Shown here: one piece after another, positions 1-9,271 of the stretch
How the letters are laid out: every line of letters starts with the position of its first letter
Numbering within the stretch: the stretch's first letter is position 1
Source of the DNA: Streptomyces sp. NBC_00289
GTDB taxonomy: Bacteria; Actinomycetota; Actinomycetes; Streptomycetales; Streptomycetaceae
Assembly (NCBI RefSeq): GCF_041435115.1
Contig: NZ_CP108046.1
Coordinates: 2,108,001 to 2,172,000 of the forward strand
Length of the DNA stretch: 64,000 nucleotides
Direction of reading: 5' to 3'
Program-made: the position numbers and the translations under genes
The notes under the pieces: generated by a model
Database searches by the model: none
What the model was told of the DNA's origin: nothing
What the model saw: the letters and a program-made list of their open reading frames with translations, nothing else

Positions 1-444
1 CGCCCGCCCCATGGCCACCCGCTGGCGCTGCCCGCCCGAGAGGTTGGCGGGCTTGCGCTCCAGGTGCTCGGTGAGGTCAAGGATCCGAGCGGCTTCCGTC
101 ACCTTGGCGTTGACGGTGTCCTTGTCCACCTTGGCCAGGCGCAGCGGGAAGCCCATGTTCTCCCGGACGTTCATGTGCGGGTACAGGGCGTAGCTCTGGA
201 ACACCATGGCGACGTCGCGTTCCTTGGGAGCCAGGTCGTTGACGACTCGGCCTCCGATGCGCAGGGTCCCCTCGGTGATGTCCTCAAGTCCGGCGATCAT
301 GTTCAGGGTGGTGGACTTGCCGCATCCCGACGGACCGACCAGGATCACGAACTCGCCGTCGGCGATCTCGAGGTCCACGTCCTTCACGGCGAGGGCCCCG
401 TCGGGAAAACGTTTGGTGACTCCCTCAAGGATGATCTCGGCCAT
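1..444 (-). CDS. Sugar ABC transporter ATP-binding protein (MsiK/UgpC-like), partial
   Basis: This ATPase energises a carbohydrate importer at the inner face of the membrane. The 148 visible residues start at ATG 444 and run off the left edge. Walker A (GPSGCGKST, about residues 37-45), the Q-loop ([11 protein letters not shown]) and the signature [13 protein letters not shown] are intact; Walker B and the C-terminal regulatory domain are outside the window. Its start lies 90 bases after the permease gene on the same strand, so it probably ends the importer operon. Family knowledge: MsiK-type ATPases can serve several CUT1 importers. Substrate is inferred only. Confidence 0.93.
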   Translation of the reverse strand, partial: MAEIILEGVTKRFPDGALAVKDVDLEIADGEFVILVGPSGCGKSTTLNMIAGLEDITEGTLRIGGRVVNDLAPKERDVAMVFQSYALYPHMNVRENMGFPLRLAKVDKDTVNAKVTEAARILDLTEHLERKPANLSGGQRQRVAMGRA

Positions 445-534
445 GGATGGTGCCTCCTTGCCTTCATGCCTTCCGGGTCCGAGCACTGCGGTCGGTGTCT
501 CGGACCGGTGGCCTGTCTGCCGCGGTCGGCCCGT

Positions 535-1368
535 TCACCCCTTGACTGCCCCGGAGGTCAGTCCGGCGACGATCCGCCGCTGGAAGAACAGGACGAAAAC
601 GATGATCGGGATGGTGATGACCACAGCGGCGGCGGCGATCGACCCTGTGGGCTGCTGGAACTGGGAGCTCCCGGTGAAGAACGCGATCGCGGCCGGCACG
701 GTGCGCGCGGCCTCGGTGGAAGTCAGCGAGATCGCGAACAGGAAGTCGTTCCAGCAGAAGATGAACACGAGAATGGCCGTGGTGAACACGCCCGGCGCGG
801 CCAGCGGCACGATCACCATCCGGAAGGCCTGCGCGGGCGTCGCCCCGTCGACCTTGGCGGCCTTCTCCAGATCCCAGGGGATCTCCCGGAAGAACGCCGA
901 CAGGGTGTAGATCGCGAGCGGCAGGGAGAAGGTCATGTACGGGATGATCAGCCCGACCCAGGTGTCGAAGATCCCGATGACCCGCTCGATGTTGAACAGT
1001 GGTGACACCAGGGAGATCGGGGGGAACATGGCGATCAGCAGTGACATGCCGATGAGCACCCGCTTGCCGGGGAAGCGCAGCCTGGCCACCGCGTAGGCGG
1101 CCATGGTGCCCAGCACCACCGCGATCACCGTGGAGATCAGGGCGATGCCGATCGAGTTGATCAGCGCCCGGGTGAACTCGGAGGTCTTGAAGATCCCGCT
1201 GTAGTTCTCCCACGTCCATTCCCTGGGGATGTAGTCGCCGTCCGTCAGGGTGCTGGGCTTCTTGAACGACAGCGCGGCGATCCACCACACCGGGAACAGC
1301 GCGTACAGGACCACCACCACGTTCACGACGCCCCATCGGGCGGCATGCGTCTTTCCCACGGCGGCCAT
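535..1368 (-). CDS. Carbohydrate ABC transporter permease (MalG/SugB-like, CUT1)
   Basis: Inner-membrane permease of 277 residues. It has an N-terminal membrane segment ([20 protein letters not shown]), several more hydrophobic segments, and the EAA-type cytoplasmic loop near the C-terminus ([15 protein letters not shown]), which contacts the ATPase. Its ATG overlaps the TGA of the preceding permease gene by one base (TGATG), implying translational coupling. With its neighbours it forms a complete importer of the LpqY-SugABC or maltose kind. Exact sugar unknown. Confidence 0.93.
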   Translation of the reverse strand: MAAVGKTHAARWGVVNVVVVLYALFPVWWIAALSFKKPSTLTDGDYIPREWTWENYSGIFKTSEFTRALINSIGIALISTVIAVVLGTMAAYAVARLRFPGKRVLIGMSLLIAMFPPISLVSPLFNIERVIGIFDTWVGLIIPYMTFSLPLAIYTLSAFFREIPWDLEKAAKVDGATPAQAFRMVIVPLAAPGVFTTAILVFIFCWNDFLFAISLTSTEAARTVPAAIAFFTGSSQFQQPTGSIAAAAVVITIPIIVFVLFFQRRIVAGLTSGAVKG

Positions 1369-2321
1369 CAGCGCTTCACCTCCGCGCCGGGTGCCGCCGC
1401 GCCGAACAGTTTGACGAAGGCGAAGGCGATGATCCCGACACAGATGAAGATCAGGACCGAGATGGCCGACCCGATGCCCAGGTTCAGCGCGGTGAACAGG
1501 TTGTCGTAACCGAGGATCGACAGGGAGCCGGTCCCCTGGGCACCCGCGGTCAGGATGTAGATGTTGTCGAAGATGCGGAAGGCGTCCAGGGTGCGGAAGA
1601 GCAGCGCCACCAGGATCGCCGGTTTCATCAGCGGCAGCATGATCTTGATGAAGCGCTGCCAGGGGGTGGCACCGTCCACCATGGCCGCCTTCAGGGTCTC
1701 CTCGGGGACCAGGGCGAGACCGGCGAGCAGCAGCAAGGCCATGAACGGCGTCGTCTTCCACACCTCGGCGAGGATGATCAGCCACAGGGCCGGCCACTGC
1801 TCGGTCAGCGGGGCGTCTCCGCTGGGCAGCAGCTCGGCGAGGTACCCGAGGTCCGGGGTCCAGGCGTACTGCCAGGAGAAGGCGGCGACGACGGTGACGA
1901 TCCCGTACGGGATGAGGACCGCGGTGCGTACGGTGCCGCGCCAGAAGATCGTCCGGTGCATCACCAGGGCGAGCCCCATGCCGAGGACCAGTTCGATGAC
2001 CACGGACACGCCGGTGATGAACACCGTGACCCAGAAGGCGTCCCACCAGAACGGGGAGGACAGCACCGACCCGTAGTTGCTCAGGCCCACGAACTTCGCC
2101 TGTCCCGGGAAGCGCAGGTCGTACCGCTGGAGGGACAGGTAGACGGCGTACCCGATGGGGTAGGCGGTCACGGCGATCATGACGACGACGGCCGGTGCGC
2201 AGAGCAGCCAGCCGAGCCGCCGCTCCTGCCGGGCGCCCGCCGAGAGTGCCGCCTGGTCCTGTCGCGCCTGCTCCGCCTCGGGGGGCGGTGGGGCGCCGGC
2301 CGGTTCAGCCTGCATGCTCAT
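1368..2321 (-). CDS. Carbohydrate ABC transporter permease (MalF/SugA-like, CUT1)
   Basis: Partner permease of 317 residues. After a charged, proline-rich N-terminal tail come membrane segments beginning [20 protein letters not shown] and an EAA-type loop ([15 protein letters not shown]). The ATG at 2321 (MSMQAEP) is preferred to one 27 bases upstream because a purine-rich stretch precedes it; the choice is not certain. It lies 70 bases downstream of the binding-protein gene and is translationally coupled to the next permease. Function follows from family and context. Confidence 0.92.
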   Translation of the reverse strand: MSMQAEPAGAPPPPEAEQARQDQAALSAGARQERRLGWLLCAPAVVVMIAVTAYPIGYAVYLSLQRYDLRFPGQAKFVGLSNYGSVLSSPFWWDAFWVTVFITGVSVVIELVLGMGLALVMHRTIFWRGTVRTAVLIPYGIVTVVAAFSWQYAWTPDLGYLAELLPSGDAPLTEQWPALWLIILAEVWKTTPFMALLLLAGLALVPEETLKAAMVDGATPWQRFIKIMLPLMKPAILVALLFRTLDAFRIFDNIYILTAGAQGTGSLSILGYDNLFTALNLGIGSAISVLIFICVGIIAFAFVKLFGAAAPGAEVKR

Positions 2322-2391
2322 CTCGGACCGCCTGGGGCGGAGACCCACGCACGGGGCCGCCGGTCGGCGGGGTGGTGCGGGAGACGGTGGT

Positions 2392-3696
2392 TCACGGGAT
2401 CACACCCTCGGATCGCAGGGCATCGTCGATCTGTTCGCTGATGGTGTTGACCGAGCTCACCGGCTTGATCCCGGACGGCGGGGACAACGTGTGGGAGACC
2501 GCGATCGACACGTTCTGGTAGGCCGGAGTGAGCGGGCGGACGCTCGCCGTCTGCAGGGCGGCCAGTACTTCCTTGGCGAAGGGGTACGCCTTGACGAACG
2601 GCGCCTCGTCGTAGATACCGCGCAGGGTGGGCGGCAGGCCGCCCTCGAGCGCCGCGGTGAGCTGGTTCTCCCGGTTTCGCAGGCACAGGGCCGCCTCGAA
2701 GGCCAGCTGGGGGTGGCGCGAGTAGGCGCTCACCGCCAGGTCGATGCCGCCGATGGTGGGCCGTGACGGACGGTCCGCGTCGACCCTGGGGTACGGCGCC
2801 CAGCGGAAGTCCTTGAACAGCTTCGGGTTGTTCGCCTTCATCGACGGATAGACGAACGGGTAGTTGATCTCGAACGCCGCCGCCCCCGACTCCATCGCGA
2901 GGCGGTTCTGGTCCTCCATCTGGTTGGACAGGGAGGGGTCCGCGGCCTGAGACCTGGCCAGGTCGCGCATGATTCCGGCGGCCCGTACGGCGGGCGCCCC
3001 GAGGGAGGGCGCGGTCGCACTCCTGTTGAGGATGGAGCCGCCCGCGCTGTTGATCAGGCTGTTGAACCAGACGGTCAGACCCTCGTACTGGGCGCCCTGG
3101 ATCTCCACGAAGTGTGGCTTGCCCTGCTTGGCGAGGTCGCTGGCCATGTTCAGCATCTCGGCCCAGGTCTTGGGCGGGGTGGGCACCAAATCCTTGCGAT
3201 ACCAGAGGAGTTGGGTGTTCGTGTTGTACGGGACGGCGTACAGCTTGCCCTTCCAGGTGGAGGTCTGCAGCGGTACGCGCAGGGTGCCCTCCACGGCCTG
3301 CCGCCTCGCCGTCCCCGTCCATTCACGGATCCACCGTGCCTCGGCGAACTCCGCCGCCCAGGTGACGTCCAGGCCCAGGATGTCGAGCGAGTCGTCCTCG
3401 GCGGCGAGTCTCCGGACAAGCTGCTGGCGCTGGCCGTCCGCGGCACGCGGGAGCTTGTTGTAGCTGATCCTGTAGCGGCCGCCCGACGCCTGGCTGCACC
3501 GGTCGGCCGCCTTCTGGAGCGCACCGGAGTCGTCGGGGAAGTTGTACCAGTTGAGGGTGGGCGTGCCTGAACCCTCGTCACTGCCACAAGCGGCGACCCC
3601 CGACGCCAGCAACGGCAGTACGGCGAACGCCCGCAGCCATCGCGTCCCTCTGGGACGTCCCTTGTGACCCGGAACGGGCCGGCAGCCGCACTTCAC
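2392..3696 (-). CDS. Extracellular sugar-binding lipoprotein of ABC importer
   Basis: Substrate-capturing lipoprotein of 434 residues, anchored outside the membrane. The start is taken as GTG 3696 because GGAG lies 9 bases upstream and the resulting leader (basic n-region, hydrophobic core, lipobox VAAC with Cys37) is typical; longer in-frame starts would put a long non-signal extension in front. The mature part resembles family-1 solute-binding proteins such as trehalose-binding LpqY (DILGLDVTWAAEFAEA, WKGKLYAVPY). It leads an operon with two permeases and an ATPase. Trehalose or a maltose-like glucoside is the likely ligand, but this is inference. Confidence 0.9.
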   Translation of the reverse strand: MKCGCRPVPGHKGRPRGTRWLRAFAVLPLLASGVAACGSDEGSGTPTLNWYNFPDDSGALQKAADRCSQASGGRYRISYNKLPRAADGQRQQLVRRLAAEDDSLDILGLDVTWAAEFAEARWIREWTGTARRQAVEGTLRVPLQTSTWKGKLYAVPYNTNTQLLWYRKDLVPTPPKTWAEMLNMASDLAKQGKPHFVEIQGAQYEGLTVWFNSLINSAGGSILNRSATAPSLGAPAVRAAGIMRDLARSQAADPSLSNQMEDQNRLAMESGAAAFEINYPFVYPSMKANNPKLFKDFRWAPYPRVDADRPSRPTIGGIDLAVSAYSRHPQLAFEAALCLRNRENQLTAALEGGLPPTLRGIYDEAPFVKAYPFAKEVLAALQTASVRPLTPAYQNVSIAVSHTLSPPSGIKPVSSVNTISEQIDDALRSEGVIP

Positions 3697-4069
3697 GTGC
3701 ACGCGCTCCACACCTCGCTTCCGGACGGCGTCACGGGACTCGGACCTCGCAGCGATTCCCTCCCGGCGAACACTAAAGACCGCATAAGGCAAGATCAAGC
3801 ACATATCGCACCTAATCGCCCAATGGCCCAATGGCCCCGTCATGGGGGCGCCAGTGGTGCGCGGCCGTGCGCTGTCGGCCGGACGCGGCATCAAGGGAAA
3901 GGTCTGCGCGGTTCAGAGCAAGTGACGATCAACCTGGTAACGCACTTCACCGAGCCAAGGGGCGTTATATGAGCGCACCCTGGCGCTCGGTCCCCGTCCG
4001 GTCCCCAAGAACGACGAAGAGGCCACTTCCGATGAACTGGAAATGACCTCCGACCTGCTACTTCGCAAG
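3697..4069. other. Intergenic: importer promoter region and tRNA 3' flank
   Basis: No gene is supported in these 373 bases. The part nearest 3696 is AT-richer (about 3770-3820) and should hold the minus-strand promoter of the sugar importer. A short direct repeat, CCAATGG twice, lies near 3820-3833. Downstream of the tRNA there is a small inverted repeat, GAGCGC/GCGCTC, near 3969-3988 that may help end tRNA transcription. The last 35 bases before the tRNA closely match the flank of the second tRNA-Pro copy at 36232-36266. Confidence 0.6.
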
Positions 4070-4143
<74 letters not shown>

Positions 4144-4200
4144 GTGCCGTCCCACGGTGACCCGTGTGAACGCGCAGCCAAACCCTACCCCATGCGCGGG

Positions 4201-4230
4201 GCCGCCCCGGTGCACGAGAACCGGGGCGGC
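4201..4230. terminator. Hairpin terminator between MFS gene and tRNA-Pro
   Basis: A perfect 10-bp inverted repeat, GCCGCCCCGG and CCGGGGCGGC, surrounds a 10-nt loop just after the stop codon of the drug exporter. High-GC stems without a U-run are typical of Streptomyces terminators. Confidence 0.75.
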
Positions 4231-4241
4231 CACGGCGGGTG

Positions 4242-5723
4242 TCAGCCGCGCGGGGTGGACACAGAGGTCGCGACCGGCGTGGCGGAGCCGGTGCTGTCCG
4301 CCGACCGCGTGCCCGACGGGTCGGACGCAGCCCGGGCCGTCCCGGACAGGCGTCCCGCCCGGCGGGACGGCACCAGCAGCGCGGCGAGCGCGGCCGCCAG
4401 GCACAGCACGGCCAGCAGGGTGAAGCCGTGGGTGTAGCCGGAGCCGTACGGCAGGCCCGAGGGCTGGAGCCGGCCGGTCACCAGCACACCGGTCACGGCG
4501 GCTCCGATCGATCCGCCGATGGTGCGGATGTTGGCGTTCATGCCGGTCGCGGCGCCGGTCTGGTCGGCGGGCACGCTGCCGACGATCAGGTTGGCCATGG
4601 AGGCGAAGGCAAGACCGATACCGAGGCCGAACACCCCCGCCACGACGGCGATCTGCCACTGTTCGTCGTGCCAGAGGGCGAGGAAGCCGCAGGCGAGCGC
4701 GCCGAGCGCGGCACCGGTGGTGAGGAGCGCCTTGGCACCCAGCACCGGTTCGAGACGACCGCTGAGCATCCCGGAGAGGAACATCGCGACGAGCATGGGC
4801 AGCATCAGCAGACCGGCGGCCGTGACGCTCGCGCCGAAGCCGTACCCGGGCGAGCGCGGCGTCTGCACGAAGCCGGGGAGGAACGACCAGATCGCGTACA
4901 TGCCGGCGCCGAACAGCAGGGCCGCGGTGTTGGTGGTCCACACGGCGGGCAGCCGCATGACGCGCAGGTCGATCAGTGGGGTGCGGGAGCGCGCCTCGGC
5001 GAGCAGCCACAGCCCGAACAGCACGACGGCTGCGGTGAACAGCCCGATCACCCGGGCCGAGCCCCAGCCCCACACGGCCGCCTGGCTGAGCGGCAGGAGC
5101 AGGGCCACCAGCCAGGCCGACAGCAGACCGGCACCGAGCCAGTTGACCTTGCCGCTCGCCCTGTTGACCGACTCGGGCACGTAGCGCAGGGCTATGAGGG
5201 TGGCGACGACGACGATGCCGACGGGGATCCAGAACAGCCACCGGTAGTCGAGCGCGGTCACGATGGGTCCGGCCGCCACCATGCCGACGCCGCCGCCCGC
5301 GGCGATCACCGCGGACAGGTTGCTGATGCTGCGGCCCACCTCGGACGGGGCGAACTCGTCGCGGATGATGCCGAAGGACAGCGGGAACAGCGCCCCGCCG
5401 ACGCCCTGGACGACCCGGGCGGCGATCAGTACGCCGATGGTCGGCGCGAGCGCGGCGAGCAGACAGCCGACGGCCACGGTGAACAGGACGGCGACCAGCG
5501 TGCGCTTCTTGCCGACCAGGTCGCCGACCCGGCCGAGGATCGGCGTGAAGATCGAGGCGGACAGCAGGTAGGCCGTCATCACCCAGGTCGCGGTGGACTG
5601 CGAGGTGTGCAGCGCGTGCTGGACGGTCGGCAGGGCCGGCGCGATCAGCGACTGCAGCATGGAGAACACGCCGGCACCGGTCGCGAGGACCGCGAAGGTG
5701 AGGCGGGTGGACTTGCGGGGCAT
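4242..5723 (-). CDS. MFS drug exporter, DHA2 (EmrB/QacA) family
   Basis: Proton-driven multidrug efflux protein of 493 residues, the usual length for 14-helix DHA2 exporters. It starts MPRKSTRL at ATG 5723 with GGAGAGG upstream; the first half contains the DHA motif (GRVGDLVGKKR) and motif C-like glycine/proline segments (GIIRDEFAPSEVGRS nearby). It is divergent from a TetR gene, and two palindromes in the shared promoter suggest direct repression. Drug specificity cannot be read from sequence. Confidence 0.93.
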   Translation of the reverse strand: MPRKSTRLTFAVLATGAGVFSMLQSLIAPALPTVQHALHTSQSTATWVMTAYLLSASIFTPILGRVGDLVGKKRTLVAVLFTVAVGCLLAALAPTIGVLIAARVVQGVGGALFPLSFGIIRDEFAPSEVGRSISNLSAVIAAGGGVGMVAAGPIVTALDYRWLFWIPVGIVVVATLIALRYVPESVNRASGKVNWLGAGLLSAWLVALLLPLSQAAVWGWGSARVIGLFTAAVVLFGLWLLAEARSRTPLIDLRVMRLPAVWTTNTAALLFGAGMYAIWSFLPGFVQTPRSPGYGFGASVTAAGLLMLPMLVAMFLSGMLSGRLEPVLGAKALLTTGAALGALACGFLALWHDEQWQIAVVAGVFGLGIGLAFASMANLIVGSVPADQTGAATGMNANIRTIGGSIGAAVTGVLVTGRLQPSGLPYGSGYTHGFTLLAVLCLAAALAALLVPSRRAGRLSGTARAASDPSGTRSADSTGSATPVATSVSTPRG

Positions 5724-5982
5724 GAAGGGCCTCTCCGAACTGGTTGCGGCCTGGGTCTGCCGGCCACGGCCGTCACGGGTCCGCGGGCCGCGCGCTGCGG
5801 GGCAGCGGCGGGCACAGCGGCGCGCACGACGGCCGCGGGGAGCGGTCGCGGAGGGGATGCGTGAGGTGTCCGCCGGGCGGCGCGACGGCGCGGGGCCCGG
5901 GTCGGCGCGAGGGTGGCGGGTCGTGGCCGGGGTGTGCGGCCGCACACTCCGCCCACGGCGGGCGCACCCCCGCACTGCTAAA

Positions 5983-6000
5983 GTGGAGGTACCCCTCCAC
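5983..6000. promoter_or_regulatory. Putative TetR operator 1
   Basis: GTGGAGG and CCTCCAC flank a 4-base spacer (TACC). The core TGGAGG/CCTCCA resembles the neighbouring perfect palindrome at 6004-6023, with 3 bases between them, as expected for tandem binding of a TetR dimer pair. Confidence 0.65.
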
Positions 6001-6003
6001 TGT

Positions 6004-6023
6004 AGCGGAGGTATACCTCCGCT
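6004..6023. promoter_or_regulatory. Putative TetR operator 2 (perfect 20-bp palindrome)
   Basis: AGCGGAGGTATACCTCCGCT reads identically on both strands. It lies 28 bases before the TetR GTG start and in the promoter region shared with the efflux gene, so binding would control both. Confidence 0.75.
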
Positions 6024-6051
6024 TCAACCTCGTCCCGCCCGGGAGGCAGCA

Positions 6052-6630
6052 GTGCCGGCTCAGTCGTTCCCCGTCAGTGAGATCGTCGCGTCCCAGCGAC
6101 CGCACCGGAAGGACGCGGCCCGCAACTACGACGCGCTGCTGGCCGCGGCGCGCGAGGCGTTCGCCGAGAAGGGCGCGGAGGCCTCCCTCGAGGACGTCGC
6201 CCGCCGGGCGGGCGTCGGCATCGGCACCCTCTACCGGAACTTCCCCACCCGTCGCCACCTCTTCGAGAGCGTCTACGCGGACGAGGTGAACGCCCTGTGC
6301 CGGGTGGCCGAGGAGGTCGCCGGACTGGAGCCGTGGCAGGCACTGACCTCGTGGCTGGACCGGTTCACGGACTATATGGTGACCAAGCGGGCGGTACGCG
6401 AGGCGCTCGACGACGAGTCGGACGTCTTCCTGGCCTGCCGCGACTCGATGTACGCCGCCGGCGGGCCGCTGTTCGAGCGGGCCCAGAAGGCCGGCGTGGC
6501 CCGCGAGGACATGGATTTCGGCGACCTGCTGCGCATGGTCGCGGGCATCACCGCCACGACCTTCACCGACGACACCCAGCGCGACCGCGTCCTGTCCGTC
6601 GCCCTCGACGGCGTACGCGTCACCCGCTGA
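6052..6630 (+). CDS. TetR family regulator of the adjacent exporter
   Basis: A 192-residue DNA-binding repressor. The start is GTG 6052, with GGGAGG five bases upstream. The N-terminal helix-turn-helix is clear (SLEDVARRAGVGIGTLYRNF then PTRRHLFESVY); the C-terminal part is the variable ligand-binding domain. It is divergent from the DHA2 exporter, with the tandem operators between them, which fits classic drug-sensing repression. The ligand is unknown. Confidence 0.93.
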   Translation: MPAQSFPVSEIVASQRPHRKDAARNYDALLAAAREAFAEKGAEASLEDVARRAGVGIGTLYRNFPTRRHLFESVYADEVNALCRVAEEVAGLEPWQALTSWLDRFTDYMVTKRAVREALDDESDVFLACRDSMYAAGGPLFERAQKAGVAREDMDFGDLLRMVAGITATTFTDDTQRDRVLSVALDGVRVTR

Positions 6631-6688
6631 GCGGGGGAACACCTGTCGGCCCAGGACCAGATGGGCTGAGCGAACTCGTCCGGGTCCC

Positions 6689-6753
6689 GGCCGGTACGAA
6701 CGGACGCCGGCCACCGCATCCGCTGCGGTGGCCGGCGTCCGTTCGTACCGGCC
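6689..6753. terminator. Very long hairpin terminator between convergent genes
   Basis: Two 30-base arms are perfectly complementary (6689-6718 and 6724-6753) around a 5-base loop (TCCGC). It lies between the 3' ends of the TetR gene and the AAHS transporter gene, so it should act in both directions. Confidence 0.85.
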
Positions 6754-6771
6754 CGGGCGGGGCCCTTCCGG

Positions 6772-8097
6772 TCAGTGGGCGCCGATCAGCTCCTGCTCGG
6801 CGGCGCTGCTGGGCGCCTTCCTGGAGCCGCGCAGCGCGGCGATGCCGATGAACACCATGGACGACAGTCCGGCGATGGCGAAGGCGGTGAAGCCCCAGTC
6901 GCCGTTGCCTGCGGCGAGCAGCTGGCCGCCGAGCCACGGGCCGAAGACGGCGCCGAAGCGGCCCATGCCGGAGGTCCAGCCGACCGCGGTGGCGCGGCTG
7001 TCGGGGGTCGACCGGATGGAGACCGTCGCGTAGATCATCGTCTGGGCGCTGTTGAGGAAGACGCCGGTGAAGAACACGACGACGGTGGTCACGCCCATCG
7101 ACATGTGGGTGCTGAGCAGGAAGACGCCGGCGGCGGTCAGCGCGAACCAGACCGCCGAGATGCGCGGGGCGCCGAAGCGGTCGGCCGCGCGGCCGGCGAC
7201 CAGCATGCCCACGATGCCGCCGAGGTTGAAGACCACGACGAAGGTCAGGGCGTTGGCGAGTGCGTAGCCCTCGGCGCGCATCAGGGTGGGCAGCCAGGTG
7301 GCGACGCCGTAGACCAGGAGCAGGCCGCCGAAGGAGGCCAGCCAGTAGAGCAGGGTCTGGACCCACTCCCCGCCGCGGAACAGGTTCCGCAGGGCGTCCC
7401 AGCGGTCCGCGGCCGTCTTCCTGCCGGCCGCGGCGGGCAGCTCGACCTGGTAGCGGGCGGCCAGTTCACGGGCCTCGTCGGCGCGGCCCTTGGCGACCAG
7501 GAAACTCAGCGACTCGGGCAGGAACTTCGCCAGCACCGGGGCGAAGAGCAGCGGGACCACGCAGACCCAGAAGGCGGCGCGCCAGCCGACGGGGTCGACC
7601 AGCCACTTGGCCACGTAGGCGGAGAGGATACCGCCCGCGTGGTGGGCGGTCATCAGCAGGCCGATGGTGAGAGCGACGCGGCCGCGCGGGGCGTAGTCGG
7701 AGACCATGCTGATCGCGGTGGGCAGCAGGCCGCCGAGGCCGACGCCGGCCAGGGTCCGGCCGAGGCCGAAGACCTCGACGCTGCCGGAGACCGCGCACAG
7801 ACCGGAGGCCAGCGAGAAGAGCGTCACGCAGGCGACCATGAGCTTCTTGCGGCCGATCCGGTCCGCGACCGTCCCCGCGGTCAGGGCGCCCACCAGCATG
7901 CCGAAGGTGGCGTAGCTGCCCAGGTCGCCGGCCTGGTCGGGGGTGAGGCCGAAGGTCTTCGTCTCCAGCAGGTGCGGCAGCACCGAGCCGTAGATGAACA
8001 TGTCGAGGCCGTCGAAGAGGACGGCCAGCCAGCACAGACCGACGACCAGAAGGGCCAGTCTGCTGCCGCGAGCGGACAGCGTCGGGGAGGAGGACAT
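6772..8097 (-). CDS. MFS transporter, aromatic acid:H+ symporter (AAHS) family
   Basis: Proton symporter of 441 residues in the PcaK/GalT-type family. It has the N-terminal LFDGLDMFIYG segment and the loop motif TVADRIGRKK, both seen in aromatic-acid permeases, and about 12 hydrophobic segments. ATG 8097 has GAGAGGAAAAC upstream. It follows the ring-cleavage operon in the same direction with a 223-base gap that contains an operator-like site shared with the GntR promoter. It probably imports the aromatic acid degraded by the upstream genes, such as gallate; this is inferred. Confidence 0.9.
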   Translation of the reverse strand: MSSSPTLSARGSRLALLVVGLCWLAVLFDGLDMFIYGSVLPHLLETKTFGLTPDQAGDLGSYATFGMLVGALTAGTVADRIGRKKLMVACVTLFSLASGLCAVSGSVEVFGLGRTLAGVGLGGLLPTAISMVSDYAPRGRVALTIGLLMTAHHAGGILSAYVAKWLVDPVGWRAAFWVCVVPLLFAPVLAKFLPESLSFLVAKGRADEARELAARYQVELPAAAGRKTAADRWDALRNLFRGGEWVQTLLYWLASFGGLLLVYGVATWLPTLMRAEGYALANALTFVVVFNLGGIVGMLVAGRAADRFGAPRISAVWFALTAAGVFLLSTHMSMGVTTVVVFFTGVFLNSAQTMIYATVSIRSTPDSRATAVGWTSGMGRFGAVFGPWLGGQLLAAGNGDWGFTAFAIAGLSSMVFIGIAALRGSRKAPSSAAEQELIGAH

Positions 8098-8226
8098 CGT
8101 TGTTTTCCTCTCGTCCAGGGGCGGTTCCCTGGAGGGGATCAGAGCTGGGCTCGGGTCGAGGCGGCTCGTGCGGCTGACCCGGTGTGCGCTAGACGCTAAG
8201 GATCCGTTCGAAACCAGTCAACAGTT

Positions 8227-8237
8227 TTGTCAACAAT
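8227..8237. promoter_or_regulatory. Putative GntR operator in front of AAHS transporter gene
   Basis: TTGTCAACAAT occurs here, 130 bases upstream of the transporter start, and again at 12603-12613 in front of the GntR gene. The core TTGT-CA-ACAA is an inverted repeat, the usual form of FCD-GntR sites. Flanking copies AGTCAACA and GGTTGAC make this an AT-rich cluster. Confidence 0.65.
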
Positions 8238-8320
8238 CTCAGCAACAATATGGTTGACGACAAAGGGGGGTGAACCACGCACGTCGATGCGCGGCCCATC
8301 CCCCCTGTGAGCTGCCTGTC

Positions 8321-9271
8321 TCAGGCGACCGGCGGAGTGCCGTGGGTGTGGAACGACTCGATGGTCTTCAGGCCCCAGGCCTGCCCCTTCTTCCGCTCCT
8401 CCTCGGTCCAGGTGATCAGCGGCCAGTCGGGCGCCAGGACCAGGCGGGTGAGCGGGTTGCACAGCTCGATGCGGTTGCCGCCGGGCTCGTAGACGTACAG
8501 GAAGAACGTCTGCTGGATGGCGTGCTTGTGCGGGCCCGTCTCGATGAACACCCCCGCGTCGATGGCCAGATCGGCCGCGCGCAGGACGTCCTCCCGGGTA
8601 TCCGTCGCGAACGCGATGTGGTGCAGCCGGCCGGCGCTGCCGGTCCAGTCGGACGTGTAGACGACGTCGTACGACTTGTCGGTGAAGGTCAGCCAGCGTG
8701 CCGCGATCCTCCCGCTGTCGAGCCGGATCTGCTCGGTGGGCCGGGCGCCGAGGACGTTCTGCTGGAACTCCGCGTTGGCCAGTACGTCGGCCGCGAGGAA
8801 GTTGATGTGGTCCAGGCGCCGCACGCCCACGCCCCGGTTGGGCTTCGCCTGCGGCTGGTTCTTCAGCGCGGGCCGGAGCTCCTCGGGGGCGCGGTAGTGC
8901 TCGCTCTCCCAGTAGAGGGCGTGCTCGTGGCCGTCCGGGTCGGTGGTGACGTAGAGCTTGCCGAGGCCCGGTTCGTCCTCGACCCACTTCCCGGTGCCGC
9001 CCGCCTCCTCGACCGCCCTGACCCGCCGCTGGAGTGCCTCCTCGCTGGAGGTGCGCAGCGCGAGCCGGCCGAGGCCGGGCTGCTCGCGGGCGGTGAGCAC
9101 CAGGCTGTGGTGCTCGTAGTCGTCGAAGGTCCGCAGGTGGACCGTGTCGCCGTCCTGCCCGTTGACGGTGAGCCCCAGGTAGTCGGTGAAGAAGGCGACA
9201 CTGGCGTCCAGGTCCGGGGTGAACAGCTGGGCGTGGCCGATGTGGGCGATGTCGCCGAGCGGCGGAGTCAT
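8321..9271 (-). CDS. VOC-family extradiol ring-cleavage dioxygenase (XylE-like)
   Basis: Iron-dependent enzyme of 316 residues expected to split a catecholic ring next to the hydroxyls. Two vicinal-oxygen-chelate modules are visible (about 8-125 and 150-275). The three metal ligands of XylE align with His155 (RRLDHINF), His218 (GRLHHIAF) and Glu269 (GGNRIELC); the second-sphere His250 (GPHKHA) and Tyr259 are kept too. Start ATG 9271 follows AAGGAGG and overlaps the tautomerase stop (ATGA). The neighbours are gallate lower-pathway enzymes, so gallate or a near relative is the probable substrate, although known gallate dioxygenases belong to the unrelated LigB fold. Confidence 0.88.
   Translation of the reverse strand: MTPPLGDIAHIGHAQLFTPDLDASVAFFTDYLGLTVNGQDGDTVHLRTFDDYEHHSLVLTAREQPGLGRLALRTSSEEALQRRVRAVEEAGGTGKWVEDEPGLGKLYVTTDPDGHEHALYWESEHYRAPEELRPALKNQPQAKPNRGVGVRRLDHINFLAADVLANAEFQQNVLGARPTEQIRLDSGRIAARWLTFTDKSYDVVYTSDWTGSAGRLHHIAFATDTREDVLRAADLAIDAGVFIETGPHKHAIQQTFFLYVYEPGGNRIELCNPLTRLVLAPDWPLITWTEEERKKGQAWGLKTIESFHTHGTPPVA

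Larger units (their letters stand above)
5724..6051. promoter_or_regulatory. Divergent promoter region of MFS exporter and TetR
   Basis: This 328-base gap separates two divergent genes. The portion near the exporter is very GC-rich with no gene I can support. The 40 bases before the TetR start hold the two operators listed separately and the ribosome-binding site GGGAGG at 6041-6046. Confidence 0.7.
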
